From assembly GCA_025062095.1 (NCBI GenBank), contig JANXAZ010000003.1, positions 60,639 to 124,638 on the forward strand: a DNA stretch of 64,000 nucleotides. Direction: 5' to 3'. The position numbers and the translations under genes were made by a program. This document shows positions 1-8,800 of this stretch, piece by piece. The notes under the pieces were generated by a model. It saw only the letters and a program-made list of their open reading frames with translations. It did not search any database and had not been told where the DNA came from. This stretch comes from Geminicoccaceae bacterium. GTDB taxonomy: Bacteria; Pseudomonadota; Alphaproteobacteria; Geminicoccales; Geminicoccaceae. Positions within the stretch are counted from its first letter, which is position 1. Every line of letters starts with the position of its first letter.

Positions 1-174
1 AAAGGCCGAAACGCCGTCGACGAAAGCTCGTCCCCCTGACCATTTGCGCTCGTAACCGCCGCCCGGGGGTTCGATCTTGACCACGTCGGCACCCATATCC
101 GCGAGATATTGTGCGGCGGCGGGGCCCTGCAGGAAATGGCAGAAGCTCACCACGCGCATCCCTTCGAGCAACAT
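1..174 (-). CDS. Family III CoA-transferase (CaiB/BaiF type), N-terminal part only
   Basis: The reading frame starts with ATG at 174 on the minus strand and runs off the left edge, so only the first 58 residues are visible. A GGGAGG ribosome-binding site lies a few bases upstream. The visible part has the opening pattern of CaiB/BaiF/formyl-CoA transferase proteins: a short strand (LEGMRVVSF), then QGPAAAQYLADMGADVVKIE and a PGGG turn, which form the first nucleotide-fold unit that holds CoA. These enzymes move CoA between acids or racemise acyl-CoAs. The substrate cannot be told because the catalytic Asp region is outside the window. It is divergent from the DapA-family gene at 318. Confidence 0.85.
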   Translation of the reverse strand, partial: MLLEGMRVVSFCHFLQGPAAAQYLADMGADVVKIEPPGGGYERKWSGGRAFVDGVSAF

Positions 175-317
175 CGGTCGCCTCCCTTCACCGGCCAGGC
201 TAGGAAGCCCATCGGTGCGGGTCAATCGCGGGCGCCCGGACCGCGCCGTCTCCGCGGCGCGACTTGTCGGCGGCGGGTCCGGGGCTAGGATCGCGACATG
301 CGCGAGGGAGAGCTGCG

Positions 318-1292
318 ATGGCCGGTCGCCCCCGCTTCCGCCCCGAAGGGGTGATTCCCGCTTGTCTTTTGCCCTTTCGCGAGGACTTCTCGATCGACGA
401 GGCCGCTTTCCGCGCGCATCTGCGCGACATCGCCTCGGTCCGGGGCATCAGCGCGATCACCGTCAACGCCCACGCGTCCGAGGTGGCGAGCTGCAGCGAG
501 GCCGAACAGGCCCGGGTGATGGAGATCGCTCTTGAGGAAGTGGGCGATCGCTTGCCTCTCGTGCACGGGGTCTATGCCGACGGCAGCCACGTCGCCGCGG
601 CCATCGCCCGCCGCGCCCGAGCGCAAGGAGCCTCGGCGCTTCTCGTCTTCCCGAGCCAGGTGCTGGCGATGGGCGGGCGGCTGCGGCCGGAGATGGCGCT
701 CGCGCATCTCGCGACCATCGCCGAGGCGAGCGATCTGCCGATCGTTCTCTTCCAATACCCGCTCCAGGGGCCGGCGGGCGTGGGCTACACGCTCGAGACG
801 CTGGTGATGCTCGCCGAGCGCATCCCCACGCTCGTCGCGATCAAGGACTGGTGCGCCGATCCGGTGCTGCACGAGGCGCATATCCGGACCCTGCAGAACC
901 TCTCGCGCCCGGTCGCCGTGTTGAGCACCCATTCGGCCTGGTTGCTGTCCTCGCTCGTGCTCGGCTGCAAAGGTCTCTTGTCGGGGGCGGGCAGTGTCGC
1001 GGCCGAACTCCAAGTGGAGATCTTCGAGGCGGTCCGACGCGACGACCTGAACCGGGCGCGAGCGGCTTACGAGCGCTACTACCCGCTCGCCCGAGTCTTT
1101 TACGCGCCGCCCTTTTTGGACATGCACAATCGGATGAAAGAAGCGCTCGTGCTCCTGGGGCGGCTCCCGCGCGCGGTCGTCCGGCCTCCGCTCGTGAAAC
1201 TCCCGCCCGCCGAGATCGAGCGGATCCGCGCGGCCCTCGTGCACGCGGGCATGATGCCGGAAGCGCGCGAGAGGCGCGAAGAGGCCGCCTGA
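318..1292 (+). CDS. Dihydrodipicolinate synthase family (DapA-like) aldolase/lyase
   Basis: A protein of 324 residues, close to the usual DapA family length of about 290-310. It is a class I aldolase-fold enzyme expected to form a Schiff base with a 2-oxo acid. The family's key residues are visible: Tyr147 in the FQYPL segment and the Schiff-base Lys176 in VAIKDW. The ATG at 318 is chosen over an upstream start at 264 because a GGGAG lies just before it and family homology begins there. Real DapA has more tightly conserved motifs (such as a GTTGE-type loop), which are not clear here, so this is more likely a catabolic member than lysine biosynthesis. The substrate is unknown. It converges with the GGDEF-EAL gene, with two bases between the stops. 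Confidence 0.85.
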   Translation: MAGRPRFRPEGVIPACLLPFREDFSIDEAAFRAHLRDIASVRGISAITVNAHASEVASCSEAEQARVMEIALEEVGDRLPLVHGVYADGSHVAAAIARRARAQGASALLVFPSQVLAMGGRLRPEMALAHLATIAEASDLPIVLFQYPLQGPAGVGYTLETLVMLAERIPTLVAIKDWCADPVLHEAHIRTLQNLSRPVAVLSTHSAWLLSSLVLGCKGLLSGAGSVAAELQVEIFEAVRRDDLNRARAAYERYYPLARVFYAPPFLDMHNRMKEALVLLGRLPRAVVRPPLVKLPPAEIERIRAALVHAGMMPEARERREEAA

Positions 1293-1294
1293 GG

Positions 1295-3442
1295 TCACGC
1301 GGAAAGAGCCCTTTGCTGCGGCTGCATCGCCGTCATCGCCGGTAGCGCGGGAAGCGGCGGGCGGCGCGCGGCTCCGGCGAGCCAGTTCCGCAGCTCCGCC
1401 GGCTCCATGGGCTGCGCGAGCAGGAACCCCTGGGCGAGATCGCAGCCCAGTTCGCGAAGGATCCGCAGCTGCTCTTCGGTCTCCACGCCTTCGGCCACCA
1501 CGCGCGCGCCGATGGCGCGGGCGAGCCCGAGCGTCGCGCGGACGATCTCGACCGCGCGCGGATCCTGGCCCAGCGCGCGCACGAAGCGCCGATCGAGCTT
1601 CAACAGGTCGAAGGGAAGCCGCAGGAGCTGGGCGAGGCCCGAGGTCCCGGTGCCGAAGTCGTCGAGGACGAGAAGCGCGCCCGCCTCGCGCAGAGCGATC
1701 AACGGTCGCAGCCGCTCTTCGCTCACGCGCTCCAGGAGCGCTTCCTCCGAGACTTCGAGGCCGAGCGCCGCGGGGCCGAGCCCGGCCGCTTCGAGCGCTC
1801 GCACGAGCTCGCCGGGAAACGTGCGGTCGAACAACTCGGGTTGGCTCAGGTTGAGGAACAGGCGGACATCGGGCGGAGCGTGGGGACGCAGGGCGGCGAA
1901 GGCCGCGATGGCGACGCGGCGGGCCTCGCGCCCCAGCCGAGCGACCACGCGCGCCTCGCACGCGGCCGAGAACAAGGTCGCCGGGGCGATCGGACCGAGG
2001 GTCGGATGGGCGTAGCGGGCGAGCGCCTCGAACCCGAACAGGCCCGATCGTTGGTCGGACCGTCGGGCGGGGTCCGCGGCCAGGATCGGTTGCAAGGCGA
2101 CCGAGAGCCCCTCCAGCCGAGCGCTCTCTCGGGCGAGATCGAGCCGCAGGCGCGTTTCGAGTTCGACCCTCAGGACGTCGTCGCGCGTGACCCGCCCGAT
2201 GGTCCCGCGCTGCTCGTGCTTGGCGCGCAGGAGCGCCTCGTCGGCCAGACGCAGCAACAGCTCGGGATCGCGCGTGTCCTCCGGGCACAGGGCGACGCCC
2301 AAGGTCGCGCCCACGCGATAGAGACGGCCCTCGAATTCGACCGGCTCGTGCAAGGCGGCGCGGATGCGGTCGACGATCGGATCGAGCGCCTCGCGGCGCT
2401 CGACCCGCAGCAAGAAGACCACGAACTCGTCACCGCCCAACCGGCCCACGATGTCCTCGGCGCGCAGGTTCGCGCGCAAGCGTTCGGCGACCGCGCGCAA
2501 GATCGCATCGCCCGCCGCGTGACCGCCCTCCTCGTTCGCCTCCTTGAAGTGGTCGAGGTCGATCGAGACGGCCGCCAGACGCACCTCCGCCGCGATCGCC
2601 CGCTCGAGCGCGGCGATCACGGCGCGCCGATTGGCGAGACCGGTGAGAGGATCGGTCTCCGAGAGCCGCTCGAGGCTCGCGACCGTGCTCGCGAGCCCGC
2701 GGGTCATGGGTCGGAAGATCCACAGCCCGATGGCGACGAGGAGGGCGAGCGAGAGACCGCCGATGGCCAGCGCCGCCGCGACGAGACGGTCGAGCGCGGT
2801 GCGCAGTTCGGCCTCGTGCAGCGTCACCGCCTCGTCGAGAAGACCCAGAAGCGGTCCCAGCGCCTCGGCTCTCAAGGCGACGACGGCGGCGTGCGGCGGG
2901 CGGCCCTCTTCGAGGTCGCGCAACAGCGCCCGCAGTTCCGCCAAGAAACGAGCCAGTCGCGGTGCCAGGGCGAACGGGCCTTCGAAATAATGCGACCGGA
3001 GCGCGCGCGTACGCTCCGCCGGTGACGGCTCTCCCGTCGCGAGCCGGCGCAAGACGGCCTCCATCCGCTCGGCGATGCGCACCACCTCGATCCGGGCGAG
3101 TTCGGCTTCGATCTCGTCCCCGACCAGGAGATCGGGCAGGAGCGCCGCCAGACGCTGCGCGCGCGCGAGCTGGCTCGAAGCCGCCGCGATGACGTCTCCT
3201 TTGTCGCGCTGCTCGAAGACCGACAGGACACTGACCGCTGTCGCCGCGACCGCTCCGAGGGCGAGCAGCGCGAGAGCGAGCAGCCAACAACAGGTGAGCC
3301 GCCGCGCGAGGTCGCGTTGTCGGAGCAGCGCCTCGATCGAGCGCACGCGCGACAAACGCACGAAGGTCGCGACCGCCTCCGCCATCCGGCACAAGGGCGA
3401 GCGCAACGGGGGATCGCAGCGTTCGTCGGCCTCGTTCGCCAT
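1295..3442 (-). CDS. Membrane GGDEF-EAL protein (c-di-GMP synthesis and breakdown)
   Basis: A 715-residue inner-membrane signalling protein. Membrane helices lie at about residues 51-72 and 221-245, enclosing a periplasmic sensor stretch of unknown fold. The GGDEF domain follows, with an intact GGDEF at 336-340 and RAED at 327-330, the position of the inhibitory I-site. The EAL domain starts near 445 with FEALAR (EAL at 472-474). It keeps the metal and catalytic landmarks NLSQPE, LEVSEE, LDDFGTG, KLDRRF, AEGVET and QGFLLAQP. Both domains therefore look catalytically competent, so the net effect on c-di-GMP cannot be told from sequence. It stands alone, and no flagellar or exopolysaccharide genes are adjacent. 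An in-frame ATG at codon 20 is an alternative start. Confidence 0.95.
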   Translation of the reverse strand: MANEADERCDPPLRSPLCRMAEAVATFVRLSRVRSIEALLRQRDLARRLTCCWLLALALLALGAVAATAVSVLSVFEQRDKGDVIAAASSQLARAQRLAALLPDLLVGDEIEAELARIEVVRIAERMEAVLRRLATGEPSPAERTRALRSHYFEGPFALAPRLARFLAELRALLRDLEEGRPPHAAVVALRAEALGPLLGLLDEAVTLHEAELRTALDRLVAAALAIGGLSLALLVAIGLWIFRPMTRGLASTVASLERLSETDPLTGLANRRAVIAALERAIAAEVRLAAVSIDLDHFKEANEEGGHAAGDAILRAVAERLRANLRAEDIVGRLGGDEFVVFLLRVERREALDPIVDRIRAALHEPVEFEGRLYRVGATLGVALCPEDTRDPELLLRLADEALLRAKHEQRGTIGRVTRDDVLRVELETRLRLDLARESARLEGLSVALQPILAADPARRSDQRSGLFGFEALARYAHPTLGPIAPATLFSAACEARVVARLGREARRVAIAAFAALRPHAPPDVRLFLNLSQPELFDRTFPGELVRALEAAGLGPAALGLEVSEEALLERVSEERLRPLIALREAGALLVLDDFGTGTSGLAQLLRLPFDLLKLDRRFVRALGQDPRAVEIVRATLGLARAIGARVVAEGVETEEQLRILRELGCDLAQGFLLAQPMEPAELRNWLAGAARRPPLPALPAMTAMQPQQRALSA

Positions 3443-3629
3443 CGCTCGGCTCCGCTCGATGCCGAGTTCTTACGCCGCGAGCCGTTAACGAAAGCTTGTC
3501 ACCCGAGGTCCGGAGCGAGCCGGGGCGTCCCGGGCGTGCCTGCGCGGCCGAGCGGCTTGACCGCGGACGAGAAGGAGGGCAGGCTCGCGGCATGCGACGC
3601 GGCGCGGTCCCGACGATCCGAATTACCGT

Positions 3630-3652
3630 CCCGGCCTCGCGCTGAGGCCGGG
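3630..3652 (+). promoter_or_regulatory. Perfect hairpin in the leader of the ACT-like gene
   Basis: The arms CCCGGCCTC (3630-3638) and GAGGCCGGG (3644-3652) pair perfectly over 9 bp around a 5-base loop, 46 bases before the ATG at 3699. No T-run follows, so it is a leader structure or protein site rather than a clear terminator. It could still block leftward transcripts. Confidence 0.4.
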
Positions 3653-3698
3653 TCGCCGTCACTTTCGCGTCCTTCGCCCGTTCGGATCGTTCCGCGCC

Positions 3699-3959
3699 AT
3701 GGCCACGACCTTCTGCTTCTCCGTCCACGCCCATGCCTCGCCCTCGGCGCTGCCGCGCATCCTCGACGCCGTCGCCCTGTGCGGGCTCGTTCCCGCCCGC
3801 TGCCACGCGCAACTCGACCCCTTCGAGGAGGATTCGCTCGTGGTCGAGTTCCAGCTCGCGGGTTTGAGCGCGCGGGAGGCGGCCGGCCTGGCTCGGCGGC
3901 TCGGTCGCATCGTCGGTGTGGAGAGCGTGCTCTGGTCGGAAAAGCGCGCCGCCGCCTGA
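3699..3959 (+). CDS. Small ACT-like protein, 86 aa
   Basis: An 86-residue cytoplasmic protein. Its layout (beta strand FCFSVHAHA, helix PSALPRILDAVALCGL, strand, then a loop and helix EAAGLARRLGRIVGVESV, final strand VLWSE) fits one beta-alpha-beta-beta-alpha-beta ACT fold. Its length and order resemble IlvM-type small subunits of acetohydroxyacid synthase, which regulate the catalytic subunit. No ilvB/ilvG gene lies in the window, so the partner is unknown. A perfect hairpin sits in its leader. The fold call is an inference from pattern and is not certain. Confidence 0.6.
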   Translation: MATTFCFSVHAHASPSALPRILDAVALCGLVPARCHAQLDPFEEDSLVVEFQLAGLSAREAAGLARRLGRIVGVESVLWSEKRAAA

Positions 3960-4061
3960 TCGGCTCCGCTCGGCGCGCGATCCCGGGCGAACGCGCTTTG
4001 CCCGGGCCGCGCCGCGGGCTAGCTTGGAGGCGACCGCCGTCGGCTCGGAAAGGTGCGCGCG

Positions 4062-4874
4062 ATGGCCGAACTCGTGCGGCTCGAGCGCCGGGATGCGATC
4101 GCCGTCCTGGTCCTCGACAATCCGCCGCTCAATCTCGTCACGCTCGCGCTCGCCCGTCGCCTGGAAGAAGCGCTCGATCGGCTCGAAGCCGATCCCGGCG
4201 CGCGCGCCGTGGTCGTCACGGGTGCGGGCGAGCGGGCCTTCTGCGCCGGCTCGGACATCAGAGAGTTTCCCGATCTCCTCGCTCCCGGCCGCGCCGTGGC
4301 GGTCAAGATGCGCCGCGAGATCGCGGTCTTTTCGCGCCTCGCGAACCTTCCCAAGCCCACCGTCGCCGCGGTCCGCGGGCTGGCTTACGGCGGCGGCCTC
4401 GAGCTCGCCTGCTGTTGCGATCTCGTCGTGGTCGAAGAGGACGTACGGGTCGCGCTGCCCGAAATCCGTCTCGGGCTTTTTCCCGGCGCCGGCGGGACGC
4501 TGCGCGTGACCCGTCGGATCGGCCTCGGTCGCGCCAAGGAGCTCGCGATGCTGGGCGAGCCCGTGGACGCCGCGACCGCGCTCGCCTGGGGCCTCGTGAA
4601 CCGCGTCGTCGCCAAGGGGCGGGGTCTCGAAGAAGCCTGTGCTCTCGCCCGCCGGCTCGCGGCCGGCCCATCGGGTGCCCTCGCGTTGTGCAAGAGGGCC
4701 TTGAGCCTGGCCTTCGACGCGCCGGAAAAGGAGGCGATGGAGCGCACGCTCGCCCTCGTGGGCCAGGCGTTCGAGGCCCCGGAATGCGCGGAAGGGGTGC
4801 GGGCCTTTCTCGAAAAGCGGGCTCCGCGCTGGCCGGGAGCGCCGCAGATCCGGGAAGACGACGCGGCGCCCTGA
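4062..4874 (+). CDS. Enoyl-CoA hydratase/isomerase family protein
   Basis: A 270-residue crotonase-fold enzyme that would add water to a 2-enoyl-CoA. The oxyanion-hole segment GAGERAFCAGSDI is present. Both catalytic glutamates of classical hydratases are in place: one in GGGLELACCCDL and one in LPEIRLGLFPGAGG. This supports real hydratase activity rather than a divergent isomerase. The ATG at 4062 is preferred to GTG at 4053 because CGGAAAGG sits 9 bases upstream. It is followed 23 bp downstream by a cupin gene on the same strand. The chain-length preference cannot be told. Confidence 0.92.
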   Translation: MAELVRLERRDAIAVLVLDNPPLNLVTLALARRLEEALDRLEADPGARAVVVTGAGERAFCAGSDIREFPDLLAPGRAVAVKMRREIAVFSRLANLPKPTVAAVRGLAYGGGLELACCCDLVVVEEDVRVALPEIRLGLFPGAGGTLRVTRRIGLGRAKELAMLGEPVDAATALAWGLVNRVVAKGRGLEEACALARRLAAGPSGALALCKRALSLAFDAPEKEAMERTLALVGQAFEAPECAEGVRAFLEKRAPRWPGAPQIREDDAAP

Positions 4875-4897
4875 AGCCGCGAGAAAGGAGAAGGTGT

Positions 4898-5416
4898 ATG
4901 GAGGGAACCGGCGATCGCCAGCTGCCGCGGCCGCGCGTGGTACGGCCCGAGGAGGGCGCGAGCTTCTGGCAGCCCGTGCCCGCCAACGGTTGGGCGGAGG
5001 TGCGGATCGCGCACAGCCTCGATCCCGCGGTCACCCGCTTCGCCACCGGGATCCAGGTGATCGCGCCCGGATGCTTCATCCGCGAGCACGTCCATCCCGC
5101 TCAGGACGAGATCTTGTTCTTCTATCGCGGCCGCGGCGAAGCCTGGATCGACGGCGAGCGGCACGAGCTCGTGCCGGGCACGACCGTGCACGTGCCGCCC
5201 GGACATCGGCACAAATTCGTCGCCACGGGGCCGGAGCCGCTCGAGATGATGTGGGTCATGATCCCGGGCGGTCCCGACGGCCTCGACGCCTTTTTCGCGT
5301 GCATCGGCCGACGCCGCGTGCCGGGAGAGCCGGCGCCGCCGCCGTTTCCGCGACCGGCCGATGTAGCGCGGATCGAAGCGGAAACCGTCTTCGCTCCGCT
5401 TTCTTCCGAGCGTTGA
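4898..5416 (+). CDS. Single-domain cupin protein
   Basis: A 172-residue protein with a single cupin barrel. Motif 1 is visible as HVHPAQDEILFFYRGRGE, with the two His and the Glu that bind metal. Motif 2 is PGTTVHVPPGHRHKF, with the fourth ligand His. The metal site therefore looks complete. The start at 4898 is fixed by a strong AAAGGAGAAGG site. The stop is 11 bases before the GTG of the alpha/beta hydrolase, so the hydratase, cupin and hydrolase are probably cotranscribed. Cupins of this size include sugar isomerases, dioxygenases and storage-like proteins, and the substrate is unknown. Confidence 0.88.
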   Translation: MEGTGDRQLPRPRVVRPEEGASFWQPVPANGWAEVRIAHSLDPAVTRFATGIQVIAPGCFIREHVHPAQDEILFFYRGRGEAWIDGERHELVPGTTVHVPPGHRHKFVATGPEPLEMMWVMIPGGPDGLDAFFACIGRRRVPGEPAPPPFPRPADVARIEAETVFAPLSSER

Positions 5417-5427
5417 GGGGCGGCGCG

Positions 5428-6228
5428 GTGGCTTTCCTCGAGCTCGCGAGCGGCGATCGGCTCTGGTACGAGGTGGTGGGCGAAGGTCCGCCGCTTCTCT
5501 TGGTCCCCGGGCTCACCGGCCTTTCCGATTTCTTCGCGCCGCACGTCCGTCACTTCGCCCGCACGCATCGGGTGATCCTCCACGATCACCGCGGCTGCGG
5601 TCGCTCTTCGCTCGCCCGCATCGACTATTCGGTGGAGCAGATGGCGGGCGACGTGCTCGCGCTCATGGACCATCTCGGGCTTGAGCGGGCGCATCTTCTG
5701 GGTCATTCCACGGGCGGAGCGATCGGCCAGACGCTGGCCATCGACCACCCCGAGCGGATCGACCGCTTGATCTTGTGCGCGACCTGGACCGCGGCCGACG
5801 GTTGGTTCCGTCTCTTGTTCCAGAACCGCAAGGAGATCCTTGAGGGTCTGGGCCCCGGGGCTTACGCGCGGATCTCGGCTCTGTTCTTGAACGCTCCTTT
5901 CTGGGTGCGGCTGCATCCCGAGATCGCCGCGGTGAGCGACGAAGAAGCGCGGCGGCGGATCCGCGATCCCGAGATCCTCTTGCGGCGGATCAAGGCGATC
6001 CTGGCCTTCGACCGGCGCGCCGATCTCCACCGGGTCCGCGCTCCCACCCTCGTGATGGGCGCGCGCGACGACATGGTCACCCCGGTCTACTTCACCGAAG
6101 AGCTCGGTCGGCTGATCCCCGGCGCGGAAACGGTGATCCTGCCCGACGGCGGGCACTTCTTCCCGGTCGCGCGCGAAGCGGCGTTCCGCGCCCACGTCCT
6201 GCGCTTTTTGAACGCGCCTACCGCGTGA
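5428..6228 (+). CDS. Alpha/beta hydrolase, RutD-like
   Basis: A 266-residue alpha/beta hydrolase. The nucleophile elbow is GHSTG in LLGHSTGGAIG, the acid is Asp in GARDDMVTP, and the His is in PDGGHFF, so the triad is complete. The oxyanion segment is PGLTG. Overall spacing, with LLRRIKAILAFDRRADLHRVRAPTL in the second half, is reminiscent of the RutD branch (pyrimidine breakdown). No other rut genes are present, so the true substrate is open. The GTG at 5428 is used because GAGGGG precedes it. It is the last gene of the small run starting at 4062. Confidence 0.88.
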   Translation: MAFLELASGDRLWYEVVGEGPPLLLVPGLTGLSDFFAPHVRHFARTHRVILHDHRGCGRSSLARIDYSVEQMAGDVLALMDHLGLERAHLLGHSTGGAIGQTLAIDHPERIDRLILCATWTAADGWFRLLFQNRKEILEGLGPGAYARISALFLNAPFWVRLHPEIAAVSDEEARRRIRDPEILLRRIKAILAFDRRADLHRVRAPTLVMGARDDMVTPVYFTEELGRLIPGAETVILPDGGHFFPVAREAAFRAHVLRFLNAPTA

Positions 6229-6550
6229 ACCGCGAACCGGTCCGGCCGTACCCTGCTGCGCTCGGGGCGGTACCGCGCGCCGGTCGCGGCGGCGGGGGGC
6301 GCGGGCTCGCGGGTCGTGGCGCGGGGAAGACCGCCGGCGCAACGAAGGGGAACGACCCCGCGGGCCGGCACGAAAAGGAGCCCCGATCGCCGCCGCGGGC
6401 GGCGGCACCGGTCGAAGGCGATCCTCGTTCCGCGACCGCTCGCGGCGCCTCGCGAACCTTCCGGTCATCGGGTCGTCACGAAAAGATCGCCTTGGCGTGG
6501 TCGAGGGCGGCGGCGCGCGGACAGCGCGTCCCGAGGACGGGGAGCGGAGG
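6229..6550. other. Gene-free spacer upstream of the ugp-like operon
   Basis: 322 bases of GC-rich sequence with no credible reading frame of its own and no strong hairpin. It should hold the promoter of the ugpB-like gene, but I see no convincing -35/-10 pair. Confidence 0.5.
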
Positions 6551-7873
6551 ATGATCGCGAAGACGATTCGGGTGGCGGGAGCCGCGGCGATCGCCTTGTT
6601 CGCGGGCGCGACGGCGGCGGAGGCCAGGATCGAGATCCAGTTCTGGCACGCCTTGTCGGGTCCGTTGGGCGAGAGGACCGCGAAGCTCGCCGCCGATTTC
6701 AACGCCAGCCAGAACGAGTACGAGGTCAAGGCGATCTACAAGGGTACCTACGCCGAGACCATGACCGGCGCGATCGCCGCCTTCCGCGCCAAGCAGCATC
6801 CGCACATCGTGCAGGTGTTCGAGGTCGGCACGGCGACGATGATGGCGGCCAGGGGCGCCGTGTATCCCGTCTACCAGCTGATGGCGGATGCGGGCGAGCC
6901 CTTCGACCCCAAGGGCTTCTTGCCGGCGGTGGTCGGTTATTACACCACCGCTGCGGGCGAGATGCTGTCGATGCCGTTCAACAGCTCGACGCCCGTGATG
7001 TATTACAACAAGGACGCCTTCAAGAAAGCCGGTCTCGATCCCGAGCGGCCGCCGACGACCTGGCCCGCGGTCGAAGAGGCGGCGAAGAAGCTCCTCGCCG
7101 CCGGTTATCCCTGCGGCTTCACCACCCAGTGGCCGTCGTGGATCCAGGTCGAGAACTGGTCGGCCTGGCACGATCAGCCCCTGGGCACGCTCGAGAACGG
7201 GTTCGGCGGGCTCGCCACCGAGCTCGTGATCAACAAGACGCGGCTCGTCGAGCACATCAAGGCGCTCGGCGAGTGGCAGAAGACCAAGATTTTCGATTAC
7301 GGCGGGCGGCGCGGCGACGCCGATCCCAAGTTCTTCAATCAACAGTGCCCGATCTTCTTGGCGAGCTCGGCGGCGTACGCGGCCGTGCGCGCCAATGCCA
7401 AAGACTTCGCCTGGGGCATCGGCAAGCTGCCTTATTGGCCGCACATCGAAGGAGCGCCTCAGAACACGATCATCGGCGGAGCTTCGCTCTGGGTGCTGCG
7501 CGGGCACAAGCCCGAAGAGTACAAGGGCGTGGCCAAGTTCTTCACCTTCTTGTCGTCGCCCGAGGTCCAGGCGCGCTGGCACCAGGAGACGGGATATCTG
7601 CCGATCACGCCGGCGGCTTACGAGCTCACCAAAAAGCAGGGCTTCTACGAGAAAAACCCGGGTACCGAAACCGCGATCCTGCAGATCACCAACAAGCCGC
7701 CCACGGCGAATTCCAAAGGCCTGCGCTTCGGCAACTTCGTGCAGATCCGCGACATCATCGAAGAAGAGCTCGAAGCGGTCTTCCAAGGCAAGAAGAGCGC
7801 GCAGGACGCGCTCGATGCCGCCGCCCGTCGGGGCAACGAGCTCCTGCGGCAGTTCGAGAAAGCGCAAGGCTGA
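6551..7873 (+). CDS. ugpB: ABC transporter substrate-binding protein, glycerol-3-phosphate (UgpB) type
   Basis: A 440-residue periplasmic solute-binding protein of the family 1 (carbohydrate/glycerol-phosphate) class. A signal peptide is clear: a basic N-terminus, a hydrophobic run and cleavage after AEA near residue 24. The mature start IEIQFWHALSGPLGE, with FNASQNEYEVKAIYKGTYAETM following, matches UgpB closely. Segments such as MPFNSSTPVMYYNKDAFKKAG and the GGASLW region are typical of UgpB ligand-binding lobes. The start is set by GGAGCGGAGG just before the ATG. It is followed by a hairpin and then the two permeases. The likely ligands are glycerol-3-phosphate or its diesters, by family rather than by test. 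Confidence 0.93.
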   Translation: MIAKTIRVAGAAAIALFAGATAAEARIEIQFWHALSGPLGERTAKLAADFNASQNEYEVKAIYKGTYAETMTGAIAAFRAKQHPHIVQVFEVGTATMMAARGAVYPVYQLMADAGEPFDPKGFLPAVVGYYTTAAGEMLSMPFNSSTPVMYYNKDAFKKAGLDPERPPTTWPAVEEAAKKLLAAGYPCGFTTQWPSWIQVENWSAWHDQPLGTLENGFGGLATELVINKTRLVEHIKALGEWQKTKIFDYGGRRGDADPKFFNQQCPIFLASSAAYAAVRANAKDFAWGIGKLPYWPHIEGAPQNTIIGGASLWVLRGHKPEEYKGVAKFFTFLSSPEVQARWHQETGYLPITPAAYELTKKQGFYEKNPGTETAILQITNKPPTANSKGLRFGNFVQIRDIIEEELEAVFQGKKSAQDALDAAARRGNELLRQFEKAQG

Positions 7874-7880
7874 TCGGTCC

Positions 7881-7904
7881 GGGGCCGCGGGTCGCCGCGG
7901 CCCC
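7881..7904 (+). terminator. Hairpin between ugpB and ugpA (attenuator or mRNA stabiliser)
   Basis: GGGGCCGCGG (7881-7890) and CCGCGGCCCC (7895-7904) pair perfectly over 10 bp with a GTCG loop, 8 bases after the ugpB stop. No T-run follows. Such structures after binding-protein genes commonly protect the upstream mRNA or reduce read-through, giving more binding protein than permease. Confidence 0.65.
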
Positions 7905-7915
7905 GCCCCTTTCGC

Positions 7916-8800
7916 ATGCACAAGCGCAACACCTTCTCCGAGCGTTGGCTCGCTTATTTTCTGCTCGCGCCGCAGCTCGCGATCACGCTCGTGTTTTTCA
8001 TCTGGCCGGCGAGCCAGGCGCTGTGGCAATCGGTGCTCGAAGAGGATCCTTTCGGGCTCTCGACGCGCTTCGTAGGCCTCGAGAACTTCGGGCGGATTCT
8101 CTCCAACGAGCATTACCTGCACGCGGTGCGCGTGACCCTCGTGTTCTCGGCGGCGGTCACGACGAGCGGGATCGCGATCGCGCTCCTGTTGGCGGTGATG
8201 GCCGATCACGTCGTGCGCGGAGCGCGACTGTACCGGACCTTGTTGATCTGGCCCTATGCGGTGGCGCCGGCCATCGCCGGGCTCTTGTGGTTCTTCATGT
8301 TCCATCCCACCGTGGGGATCCTCGCCTGGCTTCTCGGCAGGATCGGGATCGTCTGGAACCACGAGTTGAACGGCGCCCAGGCGATGTTGTTGGTGATCGT
8401 CGCCGCCACCTGGAAGCAGATCTCCTACAATTTCATTTTCTTTCTCGCCGGCTTGCAAGCGATCCCGCGCACGCTCCTCGAAGCGGCGGCGATCGACGGT
8501 GCGTCGCCGGCGCAGCGCTTCTGGAAGATCGTCTTTCCGCTGCTCTCGCCGACCACCTTCTTTCTCGTCGTGGTCAACGTGGTCTACGTGTTCTTCGACA
8601 CCTTCGGGATCGTTCACGCCGTCACCGAGGGCGGGCCGGGGCAGGACACGACGATCCTGGTTTACAAGGTGTTCAAAGACGGCTTCATCGCTCTCGACCT
8701 CGGCGGGTCGGCCGCCCAGTCGGTCGTTCTGCTCCTGGTCGTGATCGCGCTCACCTTCTTCCAGTTCCGGCTCGTCGAACGCCGGGTACGGTACGCCTGA
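7916..8800 (+). CDS. ugpA: ABC transporter permease, UgpA type
   Basis: A 294-residue inner-membrane permease with about six helices, the first at about residues 13-32 ([18 protein letters not shown]). The cytoplasmic EAA loop that docks the ATPase reads [20 protein letters not shown]. The segment [20 protein letters not shown] is characteristic of the UgpA/MalF-like branch. It lies 42 bp after ugpB and its stop overlaps the ugpE start. It would form a heterodimer with UgpE. Confidence 0.93.
   Translation: MHKRNTFSERWLAYFLLAPQLAITLVFFIWPASQALWQSVLEEDPFGLSTRFVGLENFGRILSNEHYLHAVRVTLVFSAAVTTSGIAIALLLAVMADHVVRGARLYRTLLIWPYAVAPAIAGLLWFFMFHPTVGILAWLLGRIGIVWNHELNGAQAMLLVIVAATWKQISYNFIFFLAGLQAIPRTLLEAAAIDGASPAQRFWKIVFPLLSPTTFFLVVVNVVYVFFDTFGIVHAVTEGGPGQDTTILVYKVFKDGFIALDLGGSAAQSVVLLLVVIALTFFQFRLVERRVRYA

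Noticed and set aside
285..2288. A 667-codon minus-strand frame across the DapA-like gene and part of the GGDEF-EAL gene
   Set aside because: Its translation is Arg/Gly/Ala-rich without motifs, and both covered regions have clear real genes in other frames.
6476..8617. A 713-codon minus-strand frame opposite ugpB and ugpA
   Set aside because: It mirrors the codon pattern of the ugp genes; the product has no domain or hydrophobic core. At this GC content long antisense frames are expected.
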